DNA of 7,731 nt, taken from positions 1 through 7,731 of the forward strand of contig CAKORQ010000040.1 of assembly GCA_934101445.1 (NCBI GenBank), given 5' to 3'. Source of the DNA: an uncultured Bacilli bacterium. GTDB taxonomy: Bacteria; Bacillota_I; Bacilli_A; RF39; UBA660. The notes below the pieces were generated by a model. It had not been told where the DNA came from, searched no databases, and saw only the letters and a list, made by a program, of their open reading frames with translations. Made by a program: the position numbers and the translations under genes. Positions 5,455-7,731 of this stretch are shown here, piece by piece (position 1 is the first letter of the stretch; each line of letters begins with the position of its first letter).

Positions 5455-5850
5455 ATGAAATTAAAATTTAAAAATACCCAAATTAATTATTTCGTAAAGA
5501 AAACAAACGAAAAGGAGGGACTTGCTAGTAATGATTCCTGGTTAATGGTTGACTTTAATGTGGAAAATGATGAATTTAGTTATCATAGTTGCCGTGAGTC
5601 ATTAAGTCTAGGGGAGATTATTGAGGCTTGTACTGTGATACGTAAACTTTACGATGAGCCGGTAGCTGTTAAGGAAAAAATAACTTTTATTAAAAATTAT
5701 TTTATAATTTATATAAATAATACACCGGAAAAGAAGTCTATGGTTTTGGAACTGGTTAATTTAGATGATAGTAAACATAATAGTTATAAAGTGTACTTTG
5801 AACAAGAAGAGATTTTGGAATTTGTTAATTTATCACGTAATATAGCTTAG
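5455..5850 (+). CDS. Small cytoplasmic protein resembling WapI-family immunity proteins
   Basis: The 131-residue product has no signal or membrane segment. Its layout follows the WapI-type immunity fold as I know it. An early SWLMVDFNVENDEFSYHSCRESL segment (28-50) corresponds to the family's 'W-L-x-V-x-V' strand followed by a strand facing the body. A helix then reads LSLGEIIEACTVIRKLYD (50-67), followed by alternating beta strands (ITFIKNYFIIYIN, then SMVLELVNL) and a closing strand-helix (SYKVYFEQEEILEFVNLSRNI). WapI proteins neutralise toxic C-terminal domains of contact-dependent toxins, but no toxin gene is adjacent, so an immunity role is not shown. It has its own extended -10 promoter. 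Its ribosome site (AAAGAGG, 5437-5443) is 11 nt from the ATG, a little far. The stop is TAG, unlike the TAA of the neighbours. The family call is from remembered pattern only. Confidence 0.5.
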   Translation: MKLKFKNTQINYFVKKTNEKEGLASNDSWLMVDFNVENDEFSYHSCRESLSLGEIIEACTVIRKLYDEPVAVKEKITFIKNYFIIYINNTPEKKSMVLELVNLDDSKHNSYKVYFEQEEILEFVNLSRNIA

Positions 5851-5884
5851 AAAAGAACCAAGATAATATTAAGGTAGTGAGTAT

Positions 5885-6892
5885 ATGAAAAAGAAAAAAA
5901 TAATTAAGGTCGCAGTTATTTTTCTAATGGGGGCGGTTTTATTTTTGACTATTAATAAATATATGTTAAATAAGGATAATAAAAAAGAAAATTTGGATAA
6001 TAATAACGTTAAAGAGCCTGATAATAATGATAATAATAAAACCCCCGCTAACGATAAGGTTTGGGACGAAAAGAATAAAGAAGTAAATAATAATACTAAT
6101 GATAGTAAAAATAATAATTCTGATACTAATAATAAGAAGAATGATGCTAATAATGAGGTTTCTAAAGATAAAGATGATGACAAAAAAGAACAGAGTAGCA
6201 ATAATAAGCAAGAAGATATTGATGCTAAATTAACTAAGGCTTATCCTCTTTTAGATAAAATTAGGGGTGAGAAAATAGATAAAGGAACTACATCTAAGGG
6301 GTTTAAAATAACGGAAATAAATGGGGTTACTTATATTGATGATGTTATGATGGTTAATAAGACCTATAGTTTACCTAGTGATTATATGCCAGTAGATACA
6401 GTAGAAAGTCCGGAAGGTAAAACTAATACTTGTAATAAATGTATTAATAAGATTGCCTATAAATCATTTTTAAATATGCAGGCTGATGCGAAGGCTGTGG
6501 GGTTAAATATTTATATTGCTAGTGGGTATCGTCCTTATGTTAGTCAGAATAAAATTTATAATAATTATATTAAAAGAGATGGTAAAAAGGCCGCTGATAC
6601 TTATTCCGCAAGACCAGGATATTCTGAGCACCAGTCGTCTTATGCATTTGATTTAAATTCTATTAATGATTCATTTGCTAAAACTGATGAAGGAAAATGG
6701 GTTAATAATAATGCTTATCTTTATGGGTTTATTATTAGATTTCCTAAGGGAAAAAGTGATTATACGGGCTATAAATACGAATCATGGCATCTTCGCTATG
6801 TAGGTTATGACCTAGCCAAAAAGTTATATAACGATGGTGACTGGTTAAGTTTAGAGGAGTATTTCGAAGTTAATAGTAAGTATCCGGAGTAA
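5885..6892 (+). CDS. VanY-family D-alanyl-D-alanine carboxypeptidase (peptidase M15B), membrane-anchored
   Basis: This 335-residue enzyme would remove the terminal D-Ala from peptidoglycan stem peptides outside the cell. Residues 1-5 are Lys-rich and 6-23 form an uncleaved-looking membrane anchor. Residues 28-112 are an Asn/Asp/Lys-rich low-complexity spacer. The M15B domain follows: SGYRPYVSQ (213-221), SEHQSSYAFDLN (247-258) with zinc ligands H249 and D256, and YESWHLRY (298-305) with catalytic E299 and ligand H302. All three zinc ligands and the acid/base Glu are present, so it should be active. The Gly normally found in SxHxxG is Ser252. CNKC (183-186) may form a disulphide or bind metal. 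The ribosome site AAGGTAGTG precedes the ATG. The next gene starts 5 nt downstream, so they are probably co-transcribed. Vancomycin resistance is not implied; there are no VanRS or VanH/A/X partners here. Confidence 0.9.
   Translation: MKKKKIIKVAVIFLMGAVLFLTINKYMLNKDNKKENLDNNNVKEPDNNDNNKTPANDKVWDEKNKEVNNNTNDSKNNNSDTNNKKNDANNEVSKDKDDDKKEQSSNNKQEDIDAKLTKAYPLLDKIRGEKIDKGTTSKGFKITEINGVTYIDDVMMVNKTYSLPSDYMPVDTVESPEGKTNTCNKCINKIAYKSFLNMQADAKAVGLNIYIASGYRPYVSQNKIYNNYIKRDGKKAADTYSARPGYSEHQSSYAFDLNSINDSFAKTDEGKWVNNNAYLYGFIIRFPKGKSDYTGYKYESWHLRYVGYDLAKKLYNDGDWLSLEEYFEVNSKYPE
5966..6220 (+). repeat. Low-complexity AAT/GAT/AAA-rich tract encoding the VanY spacer
   Basis: About 85 codons consist almost only of Asn, Asp, Lys and some Glu/Ser, mainly AAT, GAT and AAA. 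The long open frames on the opposite strand here are by-products of this composition. In the protein it is a hydrophilic, probably disordered arm that holds the peptidase domain away from the membrane. Such tracts tend to vary in length between strains. Confidence 0.7.
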
Positions 6893-6897
6893 GTAGT

Positions 6898-7731
6898 ATG
6901 AAGAAGTATGAGAAATTAAAGAAAAATAGTAAAAAAGCCTTAAAATATCATTTGTTTTATAGTGTTATTGTTTGTTTTTTAACTTCGACTATTTTAAATT
7001 TTAGTTATAAAATTAATAATTTAGAGATAGTAAATCGTTTTTTAACAATAATTCATTTGGATAATATTATTGCGCCTATTATGCGATTTAAGCCCACAGT
7101 CGGCGTTTTTGCTAGTTTTTTTAATCAATTAAGTGGAACGGGTTCGATTGCTTTAAGTCTTTTAAATATGATAAATAATTTTGTGTTTAAAAAGATTATG
7201 CCTTCTTCTTGGATCGTTGTTTTATCCGTTTTTACTTTTTTAATTATCTATGTTTTTGTTTCTACCATTATTAATGTAGGCAAGAACCGGTATTTTTTAG
7301 AACATTATAGTTATCAAGAGACTAGTGTTAATAAATTATTATTTGTGTATTATACTAAGAGTATATTTAATGTTGGCGAAGTAATGCTAGCCAAGATGAT
7401 AAAATCGTTTCTGTGGTATTTTACGATTGTTGGCGGCTTTATAAAACACTATGAATATAGTATGGTGCCTTACTTGTTAGCCGAAAATCCTGCAATTAAA
7501 ATTAAAGAGGCTTTTAAAATGTCCAAGGCAATGACTAATGGTCATAAGTTTTCAATGTTCTTATTAGACATAAGTTTTATTCCTTGGTATATTTTAGGAC
7601 CTTTAACCTTGGGGTTTAGTAATATTTTTTATTTTCGGCCTTATAAAGAAATGGTTAAGGCTAGTTTATATTTAGAATATCGCCGGGGCTTAAAAAAAGA
7701 TTATCCGGAAATATTTAAAGATGAGTACTTA
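6898..7731 (+). CDS. DUF975 family integral membrane protein, 3'-truncated
   Basis: The ATG at 6898 is preceded by GGAG (6886-6889) inside the vanY-like gene's end, and the frame stays open for 278 codons to the window edge. After a Lys-rich N terminus there are hydrophobic helices at about residues 18-36, 102-126, 170-182 and 223-245, with a partly hydrophobic region at about 66-100. The region VPYLLAENPAIKIKEAFKMSKAMTNGHKFSMFLLDISFIPWYILGPLTLG (from about 190) carries the strong DUF975 signature: a Pro-Tyr-Leu-Leu-Ala-Glu-Asn-Pro turn, an 'S-x-x-M-T-x-G-H-K' loop and 'LDxSFIxWYxLGxLTLG'. Function is unknown in this family of polytopic membrane proteins. The 5-nt gap and shared direction suggest an operon with the carboxypeptidase. 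The visible end (RRGLKKDYPEIFKDEYL) follows the last helix, so most of the protein is probably present. Confidence 0.85.
   Translation, partial: MKKYEKLKKNSKKALKYHLFYSVIVCFLTSTILNFSYKINNLEIVNRFLTIIHLDNIIAPIMRFKPTVGVFASFFNQLSGTGSIALSLLNMINNFVFKKIMPSSWIVVLSVFTFLIIYVFVSTIINVGKNRYFLEHYSYQETSVNKLLFVYYTKSIFNVGEVMLAKMIKSFLWYFTIVGGFIKHYEYSMVPYLLAENPAIKIKEAFKMSKAMTNGHKFSMFLLDISFIPWYILGPLTLGFSNIFYFRPYKEMVKASLYLEYRRGLKKDYPEIFKDEYL

Noticed and set aside
5869..6211. Two long open frames on the - strand opposite the VanY spacer
   Set aside because: They translate to Leu/Ser- or Ile-rich strings produced by the AAT/GAT/AAA codons of the + strand and have no ribosome site.
5455..6892. Vancomycin-resistance cluster
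   Set aside because: Only a VanY-like peptidase is present; there is no ligase, VanX, VanH or two-component system, and the neighbours are unrelated.
6983..6989. Further TTCGAC-containing site
   Set aside because: It reads TTCGACT, lacks the full core, and lies within the DUF975 coding region.
1..7731. Mycoplasma-type genetic code (TGA as Trp)
   Set aside because: Tryptophan is encoded by TGG throughout and no reading frame needs TGA as a sense codon.

Overview
The window is AT-rich, and every gene I can support lies on the + strand. TGG encodes tryptophan throughout, no reading frame needs TGA as a sense codon, and nearly all stops are TAA, so the standard bacterial code applies. GpsB, a B-type RNase P RNA, RodZ, PgsA, MurC and a VanY-type carboxypeptidase point to a low-GC Firmicute of the class Bacilli that makes peptidoglycan. 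The Asn/Lys/Asp-rich proteins and the style of the first surface protein suggest an uncultured gut-type lineage (RF39- or Erysipelotrichales-like). That placement is inference.

Layout: (1) 1-1398 is the 3' part of a large, probably exported, protein with a C-terminal domain common in uncultured Firmicutes. (2) 1399-1612 holds a promoter, a Spo0A-box-like site inside a small inverted repeat, and a 34-codon ORF. (3) 1613-4783 is a cell-envelope block: gpsB, rnpB (RNase P RNA), rodZ, pgsA and murC, closed by a clear intrinsic terminator at 4790-4826. gpsB-rnpB and rodZ-pgsA are each neighbours in Bacillus subtilis too; here the two pairs are joined and murC follows. (4) 4834-5850 holds two small genes of uncertain role. 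The first (155 aa) lies behind a promoter carrying two TTCGACAAA sites exactly 10 bp apart, which look like tandem 0A boxes. The second (131 aa) resembles WapI-type immunity proteins. (5) 5885-7731 holds a membrane-anchored VanY-family D,D-carboxypeptidase, then a DUF975 membrane protein cut by the window edge.

The recognisable genes share one theme. GpsB coordinates wall synthesis at division, RodZ links the cytoskeleton to elongation, PgsA makes phosphatidylglycerolphosphate for the membrane, MurC adds L-Ala to UDP-MurNAc, and VanY trims D-Ala from wall peptides. The most interesting signal is regulatory. The ORF leading into gpsB and the unknown 155-aa gene share a promoter layout: a TTTGTCGAA-type site centred 55-56 nt before the ATG, a -10 element, then a GGTGAT ribosome site. 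This could place both under Spo0A or a similar regulator. I see no complete defence system, CRISPR array, insertion sequence or tRNA in the window.
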